From assembly GCA_001939145.1 (NCBI GenBank), contig LSRX01000708.1, positions 273,765 to 337,764 of the forward strand: a stretch of DNA of 64,000 nt. Reading direction: 5' to 3'. The DNA comes from Symbiodinium microadriaticum (Eukaryota > Sar > Dinophyceae > Suessiales > Symbiodiniaceae). The notes beneath the pieces were generated by a model, which searched no databases, had not been told where the DNA came from, and was given only the letters and a program-made list of their open reading frames with translations. Numbering within the stretch: position 1 is the stretch's first letter; each line of letters opens with the position of its first letter. Of this stretch, positions 46,301-57,450 are shown in pieces. A program made the translations under genes and the position numbers.

Positions 46301-46396
46301 GGTTTGGGGAAGTATCCCCCATAACCGTACCTAGGACCCCTTGGGGATTGATATGCTACGTTATGCCCAAACCCTAGTCTAACTGTGCTGGCCCCT
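46296..46396. mobile_element. Right part of family F MITE split by copia
   Basis: GGTTTGGGGAAGTATCCCCC and CCCAAACCCTAGTCTAACT then GGCCCCTGTGT match the centre and right end of family F. Confidence 0.5.
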
Positions 46397-46399
46397 GTG

Positions 46400-47400
46400 T
46401 AAGGGCCGGAAGAACTGTCCAAGGGTGCTCCCGCTCAGATGGGTACGTAGGGTATAGGTTATAGTTGTTACATATACCTTCAGTGTTTGCAAAGAGCACA
46501 GAGGTTTCATGAGGGTCAGGTCTACAAAGAGCTCGGAGCAAAAACCGGGTGGTGATGCACACGTGTGGGCTATACTGCACGATTGTCTCGGCCGGATATG
46601 AAATACACACATACGCAGGCATATGTGTTTATATACACTCACAGACATGTGACATAGCGATATTGATCTGTTCATGCTTGTTCTTGCGCATGTTCAAGCG
46701 TCGGGCTTTGCAAGGCGACTTATGCGGGCTAAGCCGTGCATGGGGCTGCGGAATTCCAGGCGTGTTGGAGGGCATCTTCAGGACGCTACCTTTTCAGGAT
46801 TGTTGGGCGCGCGGCGTTGAAAGGCGCTTCGCTGTCTTCTTTATATCTCTGCGAGGCAGTAGAAACATGTTCAGAACCAGTTGCAGGGAATTCAGGGGCC
46901 AGCATCCTAAACCTTTCGAAACCCTAGCCTAAACCTAAAAGCCCTGACCTAAACCCCCAAAAGTAGGTCAAACAATGGCCCAAAACCCCTAACATGCTAT
47001 TATTCTGCATACTTCTGGGGTCCACGGAAGCTGTAATTTGGGTGAGCGGAAGTCGAGGGTCGGAAAAGTGGATCCCAGGCTTCGATTTTGCAAGAAGCTT
47101 ACGCCTGCCGTCGCTGCGACCGCACGCGAGCCCTCCTTCTGAAGACATCCATCGAAAAACCTGAACCCTAAACTTAGGTTTTAGGGTTTAGTATTTAGGG
47201 CCTAGGGGCCCCCTGAACCCCTGAAGTCCAAAGCCAAAGCCCAGGAACCATAGCCTCACCAAGCTGGATCTCAGCAAAAATCCGCTGGGAGATGCTCGTC
47301 AGATTTTGGGGGTGGTCGTGACGAAAGGCACACACACACACACCCGAAACTCTAAAAACCCTAACTCTAAACCCTAAACCCTAAGCCAATAAGAGCCAGC
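46400..47400. other. No gene recognised
   Basis: Short open frames without clear protein character; telomere-like motifs at 46920-46960 and 47150-47210; a (CA)n of six units at 47331. Confidence 0.5.
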
Positions 47401-47404
47401 GACC

Positions 47405-47536
47405 ATGGCTGGCATGGACATCAGAAACCACAGGGCTTCCCTTTCGCGATGGTTTTCTCTGCCTCTGCCTTCGTTGTGGATGCTACAGGTACCCACCTCT
47501 GGTAGTCCTCCTTCTGAACTCCAGAGCCTCCCCGAG
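47405..47536 (+). CDS. Possible exon with ATG and strong donor
   Basis: ATG opens 44 codons, MAGMDIRNHRASLSRWFSLP, LPSLWMLQVPTSG, SPPSELQSLPE, ending at GAG|GTAAGA, a consensus-like donor. The frame is unbroken. The family is unknown. Its strand agrees with the LRR-like islands, but its sequence is not LRR. Confidence 0.4.
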
Positions 47537-47578
47537 GTAAGAAACTGCTCCTGAGCCCTTGAAAGAGGCCCTAAACCT

Positions 47579-47672
47579 TACCTATAGGCTCCTAAGTAGT
47601 TCTTTTTTATGGCTCATACTTAGAATCCCATAAGGTAATCCCCAAAAGGAACTACTAAGGAGCCCATGGGTA
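47579..47672. mobile_element. MITE-like element, family B
   Basis: TACCTATAGGCTCCTAAGTA at the left is mirrored by TACTAAGGAGCCCATGGGTA at the right. Confidence 0.75.
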
Positions 47673-48070
47673 GCCATGGGCCGCAATGGGAGCTAGGACG
47701 TGAGCTCCGCAGTATGTGAACCTTTCCTGCGATAGGAAACCAGTTATCGACAAGGTATGTATGAACTCATAAGCCCCCCCATGCGCACATAGCCTGCTTT
47801 GAAACGGGGCTCCAAAGTTCGTGTAAGCTGCGAAGATCTACTTAGATTCTGGATCCACTTGCAGCAATACTGATACTGGGCCACCGAGCTCCCGCAACCC
47901 CATCTAACTAACCCTTAAATTCTCTTTTTTTGAATGCCCGGCACCCTTAAAGCCCTAAACTCCCTAAACCCCTAAAACGCCCGGAACGAGGATGAGGGTG
48001 CCGAGAACTTGGCTGCCGGTCTCTGCCAGTCCCGGGCACTTTCGAGCCTGGACCTTCAGGTCGGGTGTTA

Positions 48071-48375
48071 GGGCCTACCGCAAACTGAATTGGGCACCTT
48101 AAAGGGTTTCTAAAGGTTTAGGGCTTAGGGTTTAGGGTTTAGAGTTTAGGGTTTAGGGTTTAAGGTTTAGGGTTTAAGGTTTAGGTGCCTACAGCAAACT
48201 GAGTCGGGCACCTTAAAGGGTTTCTAAGGGTTTAGGGCTTAGGGCTTAGGGTTTAGGGTTTAGAGTTTAGGGCTTAGGGTTTAGGGTTTATAAGGTTTAG
48301 AGTTTAGGGTTTAAGGTTTAGGGGCCTACAGCAAACTGAATCGGGCACCTTAAAGGGTTTCCAAGGGTTCCTTGC
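48071..48375. repeat. Three tandem ~112-137-bp units with TTTAGGG
   Basis: Each unit has CCTACnGCAAACTGAnT followed by GGGCACCTTAAAGGGTTTC and a TTTAGGG-rich arm. Confidence 0.85.
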
Positions 48376-48610
48376 AGGGAATCCTTTCAGCAACCGTCGG
48401 GCTCACTCCTCCTTGATGGGTGGTTGTCAAGCTATAGCGTGCGGTATGAAGTAGAACTATACAGGCCCCCAAAGAGATCAGGATTTTGACAGTCAATCAT
48501 AAAGTCCTGCTAAAAGTAACCCTAGTTTAACTTTACATAGACTCTATAGCACCTGTTTGTACCTGAACTCGGGTCAGGTCTGAGGTGAGGTTTGATTGGT
48601 ATTATGTCGG

Positions 48611-48685
48611 TCCCTTCAACTGCACTATCGCTTAAGCAACTCTCTAAACAGCCCCACATAGGAACGTGCAGTTGAAAGGTGGTGG
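48611..48685. mobile_element. Palindromic element
   Basis: CCCTTCAACTGCAC at the left is mirrored by GTGCAGTTGAAAGG at the right. Confidence 0.5.
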
Positions 48686-49140
48686 GTTCGTAAAACCCAA
48701 ACGGTCCAAGTATCAGTATAGTTTCACTTATAGGTTATAGGCCCAGAGGCCCAGGTGCTTCCTAAGAGCCTGCTAGAATATGGTAATTACATGGATCCTT
48801 TGGGAAAAAGTAATGCTTATGCTGCGTGCACGGCAGAGTCAGCCTTTCATTATGCCTCTTGTCCGAGGCAGTGCAATGGGCAAGTTCATTCGGGTTTCGG
48901 CTTTAGGGTTCATTTCAGTCACTCTTCTGGCTCTAATTGAGCATTTGCTGGCTTCAGTAGCATGTTCAACCTGACCAGCAGATGTGGAGGGTCTTGAGTA
49001 GTTTGGGAGGTAAGGTTTGCGGCGAAAGCATGACAGAGGCCTTTCGGACAGCAGCCACCAAGATCTCCTATAGCTGAATACGCTGGTATTCACCGCACAC
49101 GCACGCCTTGAATGTGCGCCCGACACCCGCACCTGCACTC

Positions 49141-49212
49141 ATGGATGCAAACCGCGAGGTGACCCAGATCGGAGACGCAGGTGCCGTGGCGCTGGCCGCC
49201 TCGCTGAGAGAG
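49141..49212 (+). CDS. LRR (ribonuclease-inhibitor-type) exon
   Basis: The frame reads MDANREVTQIGDAGAVALAA then SLRE, ending GAG|GTGTGC, a good donor. QIGDAGAVALAASLRE is a typical second half of an RI-type repeat. The ATG is probably internal to an exon that starts further left. The next island (49438) continues with ACQARLRELHLRDN, so the two may be neighbouring exons. Confidence 0.48.
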
Positions 49213-49437
49213 GTGTGCCACGGTCTTCAGGGATGGCGTAGGGACGTACAGAGCCCGAGGGCCGATGCAGCAGCCACTGCTCATCGTCTTGTCTAGTTCT
49301 GAATGCCCAAGAATCGACAACATACCCCCTCAACTTGCAACTACAGCACAAGTCTTCCGGGATCAATCGGCGAAGGCGGCTCTTGTTTTCAGTCGCGCTT
49401 CATGAGCCACTTCATGAGCGTTCCAAGATCTCGCAAA

Positions 49438-49520
49438 GCCTGTCAGGCGAGACTCAGGGAGCTTCACCTGCGAGACAACTTGACCCTTCGGTTGGCAATG
49501 CCGGTCAGGGCGTTGACAAA
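49438..49520 (+). CDS. LRR exon, frame-shifted
   Basis: ACQARLRELHLRDN fits the LxxLxLxxN strand. The expected VGNAG that follows is present (SVGNAGQGVDK) but in another frame, so a one-base indel lies near 49480. This part may be a decayed or mis-assembled exon. Confidence 0.42.
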
Positions 49521-49711
49521 ATTTCCGCTTTGTTAATGTCTGGTGCATGGCTTTACATAAGATGTCATGCACAAAGGCGGCTTGAGGTGCGTTTACCACG
49601 GGATTTGCTGCGATGAATCTTGAGCTGAGCATCTCCGAGCATAGTGCCGGGCTTGGAGCTTTCTCCTAGGCTCCAAGTCCAGATAACGTTCTGGGCATAC
49701 ATAGAGATATG

Positions 49712-49795
49712 TGTGTATATATATATATATATATTATATATATATGTCTATCTATCTATATATATATATGTATATATGTATACATGTGTTTTTTA
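49712..49795. repeat. (TA)n with CTAT units
   Basis: Alternating TA with TCTATCTATC and TATGTATA interruptions. Confidence 0.9.
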
Positions 49796-50055
49796 TGCTG
49801 TAGACCACTGACTGCTAAGCCCCCTTCTCCAGACAAAGGGGTTTTGCATCCTGTAGAAAGGCCGATGAAGGGCTGAATTCTTTCAGGGGTCTACATGACA
49901 CGAACTCCTAAACCCTAAATCTTAAACCCTAAACGCCCTAAACCCTACATGTGGCTCAAGATCCGAGCTGCGACCACGATCCTTCCACTCTGCATTTTTG
50001 GCTCGTCCTCGCTTCGCTGTCGTCGCGCTGTAGGACGACGACTTCCAAGATCTCC

Positions 50056-50158
50056 TAATATAGGGGCCTAAAAATCCTACTAGCACTATTTTGGGGGTGC
50101 CTTATAAAACCCACAGTATAAGATACGCCCCAAACCCTTGTCTAATTTTTCAGGCACC
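50056..50158. mobile_element. MITE-like element, family F
   Basis: ATAGGGGCCTAAAAATCCTA at the left and CCCCAAACCCTTGTCTAATT at the right. Confidence 0.65.
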
Positions 50159-50159
50159 G

Positions 50160-52040
50160 TTTTGTTACACTTTCTACGTTTTCGCGGCCTGAAGCCGCAG
50201 GCAAGCAAGGCAAGCAAGCGCCCGTTAATGCATGCACGCGCCAGATGTCTGTTCCGGGCCAGCTAGGTTCAGGTTCCTGGAAGATTTGGGCTAAACCCAG
50301 TTTCGGACTTGTCCGACCGGCAGCCGAATCCACAGCCCGTCACCCAGGATCGGGGACAAAGGTGCGCAAAGTCTCGCAGACGCCTTGCTCCTGGCCTGAC
50401 CCTTCAGTGGGGGTTGCACACAGGGCTACGAACTCTACCGGTTCGATCTTCGGCAACCGAACCCCAAAACTCCCATCCCTGACCCAAGGCCCTACAATCC
50501 TAGAACCCAGAAAATAATCGTACCATGAGCTTCAAGTCCAATCCCCACAGCCACCGACACCAGCACCCCATAAATGCCCAGGTCCAGAAGCTCCAAATTT
50601 CCGAGTTTAGCTGGCAGCGTCAAAGACATGGCCCTTAAAGCCCAACCCAGCCTAACCCTTAAATTCAAGTGTTTTGCTGAGGGGAGTACAGGCTTGGTTG
50701 ATCTGCCATGGACCCTGCCGGACTTCTCCAAGAGTGAGTGTCCGAAAGCATAGTCTTGCCGTAAACCCTAAACCTTAAGCCCAGCCTTCAATCTCCACGG
50801 CAGTCCCTGAAGCGATTTTCATCTTAGAGGGTCCGAGCCGTAGCAAGGGAGACCACAGGTAATTCCGGAAACCGTGAACCCTGAAACTCTGATTCGGCTC
50901 CAAATTTCGGAGCTTGACCGGATATCCTACAAGCCAGGCTCTGGACCCTAAATCTTTAGGGTTTAGGGTTTAGGGCCCTGAATCTTGAATATAACCAGAA
51001 GCTGGGTCCGGGTTTACGGTGTAAGCTTCGTGAACAAGAATCACATGACAGTGAAGGGTTTAGGGTTAAGGGTCATTGAAAAAAGGCCACCTCATGGTTC
51101 AGGGTGCCCCTTACTAGGCCCTAAACCCCAAAACCCCAAAACCCTGAACCCCTAAATCCGCAAAACCTCTGAACCTCTGAACCCAAAGCCCTGAAACCCT
51201 AAACCCGTACACCCCAAACTCAGGCATTCCTCGACCCTGGCGCTCCTGGCTCCTTGTTTTGGTCAGCTCAGTCTTTCAGGGCCTTTTTGAGGGTTGTAGG
51301 TGTTTTTTCGGGGCGAGACAGTCTTCTACTTGTAGACATGTTTTTTACAGACATTTTGTTCCAGATGACATTTCACATATACACACAGTTATAGTACACG
51401 CATGTATATATAGACATACAAGTGTGTATGCATAGACACGTTCCTAGTTCCTTTGTCTTGTTTGGGTGTGAAGCTTCGCACTTGTCCGATGCCTCCTCGC
51501 GTTTGCAGAGGCCCTCCAATCAATTTATTTGCTTGCTTAACATGCGTGCTGACGGTTTCGTTATGGGGCATGTGCGTTTTGGACGTGAAGGTCTTGCCTT
51601 TAGGCATTTTCGCCCATCGGACGCAGCATTCAATCTTCAAGGTTTTTTGGTTTGGGTCGCGGTTTGCAGAGCGACTGCTTGCTGTGTCAGCACATTAGCA
51701 TTCCTAATGACCGACTCTGGCGGACCTTTCGGTTTTCAAACACGAGCTGCTTAGGGTTCATGTGATTGAAAAGCCTTATTCAGCTTTTTTCTGTTTCGAG
51801 AGCCCTCGTGGGCCATGAAACCGCAACCACAAGTCAGTTGGAAAATAAGTCCAAACACTCGCAGCTTGCTATCCCAATCAATACAGCGAACTCCCCAGCA
51901 AACAACCAAGAGCGGATACCGTGTCACAGCCGAGACTGCAGTCCAGCATCGTCTTGAAATCCGACACTCTGGTTCCGCTGTTACCCTTTAGGCCCTAAGC
52001 CCTAAACCCAACCGGACCCAACCCCTCAACCCTAAACCCT
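50160..52040. other. No gene recognised
   Basis: Several open frames of 60-110 codons exist, but none shows a domain. Telomere-like motifs lie at 50950, 51110-51210 and 51995-52040. Confidence 0.45.
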
Positions 52041-52048
52041 GCAACAAA

Positions 52049-52150
52049 GAAGAAGCCCAGGACCTCAGCTTCAACCGGCACATCGGAGCCCTGGGCGTGC
52101 AGAAACTCACCGAGGCTTCCAGCTTTCTCTGTTCGACGGCTCCTTGCAGC
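52049..52150 (+). CDS. Possible LRR exon
   Basis: The frame reads EAQDLSFNRHIGALGVQKLT then EASSFLCSTAPCS. LSFNRHIGALGVQKLTEA matches LxLxxNxIGxxGxxxLxxA of RI-type repeats. It is on the same strand as the other LRR-like islands. Confidence 0.4.
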
Positions 52151-52605
52151 TCATGGGATTTAGGGTTTCGGGTTTACGGTTTAGGACTTTTGTGGTGTTG
52201 GGTTTTGAGAGAAGATCGGCGTAAGGGGTGCGAGGGTCCCGAGTGGAAATTGGCCAAGGGGGCGCGCAAGGGCTTTATGGTGAAGGCTCTGCAAGATTTC
52301 AGAAGATTTCCCAGCGAGTCCAACACTACCCCTCAACTACCCCTCAGAGTGAGGACATCCCTACCTTATTTTATATTATATTACTACCGTCTATTCCTGA
52401 ATCATAAGGAGTAAGTGCGTTCAAGGCTCTTTGGGTTGGGATTGGGTCCTGATCAATCCGCCATCCGTCGGCCCCCTCTCTCCGATTTTTGCCTCGACTC
52501 GGTCGGGCCGGTGCCGATTTCTGACGCAGCAAACAGATGACTCCCGAAACCCTATACGCTAAACGCCTGATCCTGCTAGACCGGCAATGTTTCATGGTCT
52601 TCCTA

Positions 52606-52694
52606 CCCTAAGACTCCAAGTATACAAATAGCACCTACATTGGGGTCTAAAGTCTATAAATGGTACCTACTTTGGGCTATTTGGAGTCTGAGGG
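52606..52694. mobile_element. Palindromic element
   Basis: CCCTAAGACTCCAA at the left is mirrored by TTTGGAGTCTGAGGG at the right; the inner arms AGCACCTACnTTGGG and CCTACTTTGGG repeat directly. Confidence 0.55.
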
Positions 52695-52730
52695 CTATAC
52701 AAGGCTTTGAGTCCCACTGGCCTTCTGCAG

Positions 52731-52785
52731 GCCGTGGAGCAGTCGGACACCATCACCGTGCCTGCCTTCCGATCTTGCGGGTCTG
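52731..52785 (+). CDS. Possible exon
   Basis: After CCTTCTGCAG the frame reads AVEQSDTITVPAFRSCGS. It could be the tail of an LRR (AVEQSDTIT resembles ALxxNxTIT). Weak. Confidence 0.28.
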
Positions 52786-54094
52786 AAAAGGGTTGCCTAA
52801 GCAGGGAAACAAGAAGGGTATCACACGGGGTACTGTCAAGGGTACTATCCTATAAGGAGGGGTTCTTATTGTTGGCTTGTTTTTTTTTGCTTGACCCTTT
52901 TGTTGTTCTGGGCCTGCGGGACGTGGGTTGGGTGGGGTGCAGGGAGGTGCCGGGGCTGAGGAGCTCACTCCGGCGGCAATTCCAAGGCAAAGGTGGTGAA
53001 TGCAGCAGAATGTTGATCCCATGCGAAGATGTAACACATCTTATCTCAGCTCCCTCGGACCAGGCCCTACACTCTGGAACCCCAGGCCTCAAACGAAACG
53101 AGCCTCCGCGTGCCGTGAGGTGCTGGCGGTTCATGGCTTCCGCCGCAGCCGCCAAGAAATCACAAGGCTGCTTGGGCTTAGTAGCTGAATGAGTACACAA
53201 CTTTTGGGATAATATGGTCCCTTATAGAACTGAAAGTGTACACTTTTTTGTGCTTCTGAACTGAGCAGATTCCTTTCTGAGGGTTCCAGAAGGCTTCTAA
53301 GGAAAAGTCCTACAAGAGATCGGGCTCAGGGTTTAAGCGTTTTTAATGACTCGTCCATGAACAAGCCGTGGCCAAATCCTCTGGTAGGGCTTTTAGGCTT
53401 CAGCATTTTTGGGTTGAATCCACTGTGGGGTTCAGGATATTTGCATTGAGGCTTTCACAGTCCATGCCTTCGATTCTGCTTTGGGTATGACGCAATGTAG
53501 GGGTCCGAATGACGTGGATGTATGATGTAAGTATGTATGTATATATATATATATACATATACACACATACATCCGTATACATGTGTGTTTACTATGTGCT
53601 TATTCATTCATATCAGTTTATAGTATCGTAGCATTCCTTACAGATTCTCTGTTTATAGCTTATAGCTCGGCAGCCGTGGCCCTAAAACCTCAACTCTCAG
53701 TTCCTAAACCCTAAATCGTCGTACATCAAAACAAGAAGCGTGATCGAAAACCAAGAGAGAGGATGCCTCAAGACTTGCGCTCTCGAGTGGACATTGACTT
53801 CTACATTGGCTGTACATGCTCACTGTTGGTCGGAATGTGCTTGTAGAGACATGCATTTTGCAATTCCCCACCGATCTCCGGATTGAGGGCGTATCCCGCT
53901 GCATAACCGTATAATAAAGAACCACGAGCAAGGTTGTTACTGAGACTGCTTCATGTCTCGAAGACTTGGGGCAAGCCGCAGCCTGCTTTTGGCCAATGCT
54001 GTGAGCACCCAGATCTTTCAAAATCCCTTAACGACTATACCTTAAGTCATATTGTGGATCCTGCTATAACCCTTCCCTAAACCCTAAACTCTGA

Positions 54095-54520
54095 AATTCT
54101 AATGGGGTTCCTAATATGACCTAGTTTAAGGCCTATTCCTTGATTAAAGGAAATTGATCCCTAATATGATTTAAGGTAAGGCATATTCCTTGATTAAGGG
54201 ATTTTTGATCCCTAGCATATTTTAAGGCACATTCCTTGATCAAAGGATTTTGATCCTTAATATGAACTGATTTAAGGCATATTCCTTCATTATAGGATTT
54301 TGATCTCCAATATAAAAGACATATGCCTTGTTGGTCCCAAATAAAATTTAAGGCATATTATTTAAAGGGTTTTGATCCTTAATCTGATTTATCTTCATGC
54401 ATATTCCTTGATGAATATTCAAGGGTGTTGATCCCTAATTTGATTTGATTTAAGGTACTAAACTCCTTGTTTCAAGGGTGTTGATCCCTAAGTTGATTTT
54501 AAGTGATAAGTTCCTGAAGT
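54095..54520. repeat. ~55-bp degenerate tandem array
   Basis: About eight units of GATCCCTAATATGATTTAAG then GCATATTCCTTGATTAAGGG with substitutions and indels. The unit resembles the centre and arm of family E elements at 27050 and 31019. Confidence 0.8.
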
Positions 54521-54528
54521 AAAGAGAA

Positions 54529-54584
54529 ATTTTGGAAGAGCTGGGCAGGCTAGAGGCCGCCCTGGACAAGAACAAGCGGACGCA
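54529..54584 (+). CDS. Possible coiled-coil exon
   Basis: A frame reads LEELGRLEAALDKNKRTQ and ends CGCAG|GTGCGG, a possible donor. The heptad-like Leu/charge pattern suggests a coiled coil. There is no ATG at its start. Confidence 0.38.
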
Positions 54585-55510
54585 GGTGCGGCGGAGGGTT
54601 TGGGGTTATGGAGGTCTAGTGTTCAGGAAGTTTAATTTAGGGGTTTATTATGGTTTAGGGTTTGGGTCGCGTTTGAGGGTTGAGGGTTCTGGCTGGGTTT
54701 TTGGGGTTCAGGGTTTAGGGTTTGGTTGTTGGTCTATGTTCAGTGGAGTGAACCGATCTTCTCGGCCCGTGATTTCGCAGATTGCTTGGTGACGGGCCTC
54801 GGTTTACAAGCGTAGCACAGTTGGCTAGTTGAAGCCTTACGGGTAAAGGACGAAATCCTAATTGTCCAGAATTTCTGGGATGTGCTACCCATGTACAGGT
54901 TTTGATGCGATGCAGGATTCAGCAGGCAGCAGGCTCCAGAACAAGTGAGCTGATTTGGAAGTTTCAATTTCTGTGCCGCAACCCCGTTCCCTTCTCAATC
55001 GCTAGACATGTCACCAAGTCCGAGTTGTGATTGTGAGCGTCCAGCACCACTTTGCGACAGGTGCTGACACTGCACTGCATCCCGGATGGGGAGCTCTGTA
55101 AAGTTTCCTGGACAAAAGCAGTCCTGCCATGATTAACAGCTTCAGGGTTCTAGGTATGAGGTGCTAAAAAGCCTTCAGGTTTGGTTTGGAGTTTCAGGGG
55201 TAGGCTTCAGGAATTTGGGGCTAAGGGCAGGTCTAGCCCAGAAACCTTCATCTACGAGCATGCAGAGCCTTGCTTTAGCTGGTCTGAACCCCAAACCCCA
55301 CTGGCAGCTTAGTGTCGCTTTGGCTGAGTCTATCGCTGGGCAATTCTTGCTCGTTCTTGGTGGGTACATCTTTACCTGTGACGCAACGGCTGGCACTTTG
55401 GGTATTGCGTTCGCATGGTTCTGCAACGTGGGCATTTATTTGATAATGCTATCCATTGTAGTACACATAGATATATATATATATATACAAGAATATATAC
55501 TTATGTATAA

Positions 55511-55545
<35 letters not shown>

Positions 55546-55565
55546 GAGAGAGAGAGGGAGGGAGG
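55511..55565. repeat. (GA)n microsatellite
   Basis: About 25 AG units with one CG and a GGGAGGGAGG end. The 216-codon frame across it is not supported as a gene. Confidence 0.95.
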
Positions 55566-55844
55566 GAAGAGTGCTTACCCCCCAGACCCTACACATTAGT
55601 GCCAAACACACAAATCTCAATTAAACCTACCAGACGAAAGTCTAGAAGCCTCCCAAGAGTTATAAATTGCCACTTAGAACAGCAGAATCGCCAATCTGCG
55701 ATGTCTCCCATGCCCCGCATATTCGAGGACGGTATTTCAACCCACCAGAAAGTCGAAAAGAACACGAAAAAAGCAGTTGGCCCTAAACCCTCAACCCCAA
55801 AAGCCTTGTAAAGAGAGCCGGCGAGCCCAAAAGATTTGAAACCC

Positions 55845-55995
55845 CTAACTCTATAACCCCTAAGCCCTAAACCATATAACCCTTAAACCCTAAAAACCCC
55901 TAAACCCTAAAACCCTGAACCCTAAATAAACCCTAAACCCGAAACCCTACAGCCCCTAAACCCCTGAACCCGAAAACCCTCAACCCTAAACCAAG
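55845..55995. repeat. CCCTAAA-like tract
   Basis: Dense CCCTAAACC and CCCTAAAACC units. Confidence 0.85.
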
Positions 55996-55999
55996 AGAG

Positions 56000-57140
56000 C
56001 CGGCACCCGAGGCTTCCTGCACTCAAATGTCCGGCGCAGAGCTCCTCGAGCTCTCCTTGGCCCCTGAAACGCCACTTTGGCAGGCCCCCGGGAGGGGTTC
56101 GGAGTTTCCCTTTAAAGGGATCTATAGAAAGCTTCCTTTACTGGGGATCTACAATGTACTTTAGGATATTAGAAGGGGTTTAGAGTTCCGGGGTAGTCAG
56201 GGCTTAGGCCTTTCGGTATTAAGGCTTAAGGGGCGATTCAGCCCCTGAATTTTGTAAGGGTATGGGGCTTTAGAAGGGGTTTAATGCGACTTCGATCTGG
56301 TTCCATGGCAGGGCTTTCGGGTTCGAGGGTCCCTGTACGTCTACCCTAGAGCCCTTGAGTTTGGGGTTAGGGCTGTAGGGCCTAGGTTGTTCGGGGTTTA
56401 GGAGTTTCATAGGGTTTAGGGCTTATGGGGTTTAGGCTTTAGGGGCTTAGGAGGCTTGGGGGCTTATGGTTCAGAGTTGCTTTGACGACAGAGTTATTGT
56501 TCGGAGCTACTTCAAGGCATTATATCATACATACATGTAGATGTATGTGCTCTATAGTCGTAGGTACATACACCCTGAAGTTAATGGTTCCTTTAAGGCT
56601 TCAGGTAGCTCGAGATCAAGGCCCGCATCAAAGCTTCGGAGTTGAGGGCAGTGGAGAGATGAAGGCTTTGCGTCCGAGAAGGCGGCAGGTGTATCAGCTG
56701 GATAATCTGTATAGTCCAGGTATAGATAGCCCTGAATATGACCCCTAACAAATTTAAATATGACCCCTAACATAGACTTTACATGGACTTTTGCAGTGTG
56801 GGGGGGTGGGGCAGTGCCCGAGGTTTAGCGTTTAGGAAAAAGGATTTTGGCACAGGGCTTCAGAGTTTGGAGGTCTATGGTCGCAGGTTGCTTTTTGTTT
56901 TGCACTTAGGGTTCGCTCCTTGGAGCTGTTTCGGATGCTTGGGCGTTCGACACAATGATAAAACATGGAAATTTCGGACTCTTGCTTCTCCCAAACATAC
57001 ATAAAGCCTGTAATTGTACTTGAGAACACCTCAGCTAAACCCTAGCCCACGTACTTATGTGCTGAAGCTTATGATCTCATAGCTTTGCCCCTTGTAGGAA
57101 ATCCTACAAGAGCCCAACAAGAGGACACCGTTTTGGGTAC
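56000..57140. other. No gene recognised
   Basis: TTTAGGG-like motifs around 56380-56470. A short coding-like run (LEIKARIKASELRAVER) near 56609-56659 is too small to call. Confidence 0.4.
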
Positions 57141-57142
57141 CC

Positions 57143-57249
57143 CTACGGTTGATGATAGAAATCCTGCATGACCCATAATCAGGAATATCCCATCATTCCC
57201 ATAGTTTACGGTCCTTACGGTAATGCAGGATTTATATCATCCACAGTAG
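57143..57249. mobile_element. MITE-like element, family C
   Basis: CTACGGTTGATGATAGAAAT at the left is mirrored by ATTTATATCATCCACAGTAG at the right, with about 26 bp paired. Confidence 0.75.
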
Positions 57250-57282
57250 TGGGTCTTCGTTTGCGAAGAAAGTCCCGCTTTG

Positions 57283-57357
57283 GAGGTCTTTGCCTCCGTC
57301 GCGGAAGCCATGACGCAGCCGGCGGACAGTCTCCGGCTCATCACCTCGGCGGGGCAG
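57283..57357 (+). CDS. Possible exon, unknown protein
   Basis: A frame reads EVFASVAEAMTQPADSLRLI then TSAGQ, with normal composition and a GGCAG end. It lies between a family C and a family G element. The family is unknown. Confidence 0.38.
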
Positions 57358-57366
57358 GATGATAGG

Positions 57367-57450
57367 GCTAAAAAACCTACCTTTTTAAGGCTCCTGACTA
57401 TAGTTTTTGTATAGAATGTCCTGAAAAAGGTAGGTTCTTTTTGGGGTTAA
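57367..57450. mobile_element. MITE-like element, family G
   Basis: AAAAAACCTACCTTTTTAAG at the left is mirrored by CTGAAAAAGGTAGGTTCTTT at the right. Confidence 0.65.

Noticed and set aside
48071-48375. CRISPR-like array
   Set aside because: Only three units of unequal length, with telomere-like arms and not unique spacers; the genome is eukaryotic.
52707-53192. 161-codon plus-strand frame
   Set aside because: Only the first ~20 codons look coding; the rest has uneven composition and no motif.
55161-55811. 216-codon plus-strand frame with a hydrophobic stretch
   Set aside because: Half of it is (GA)n and TA repeat, no domain is visible, and composition shifts abruptly.
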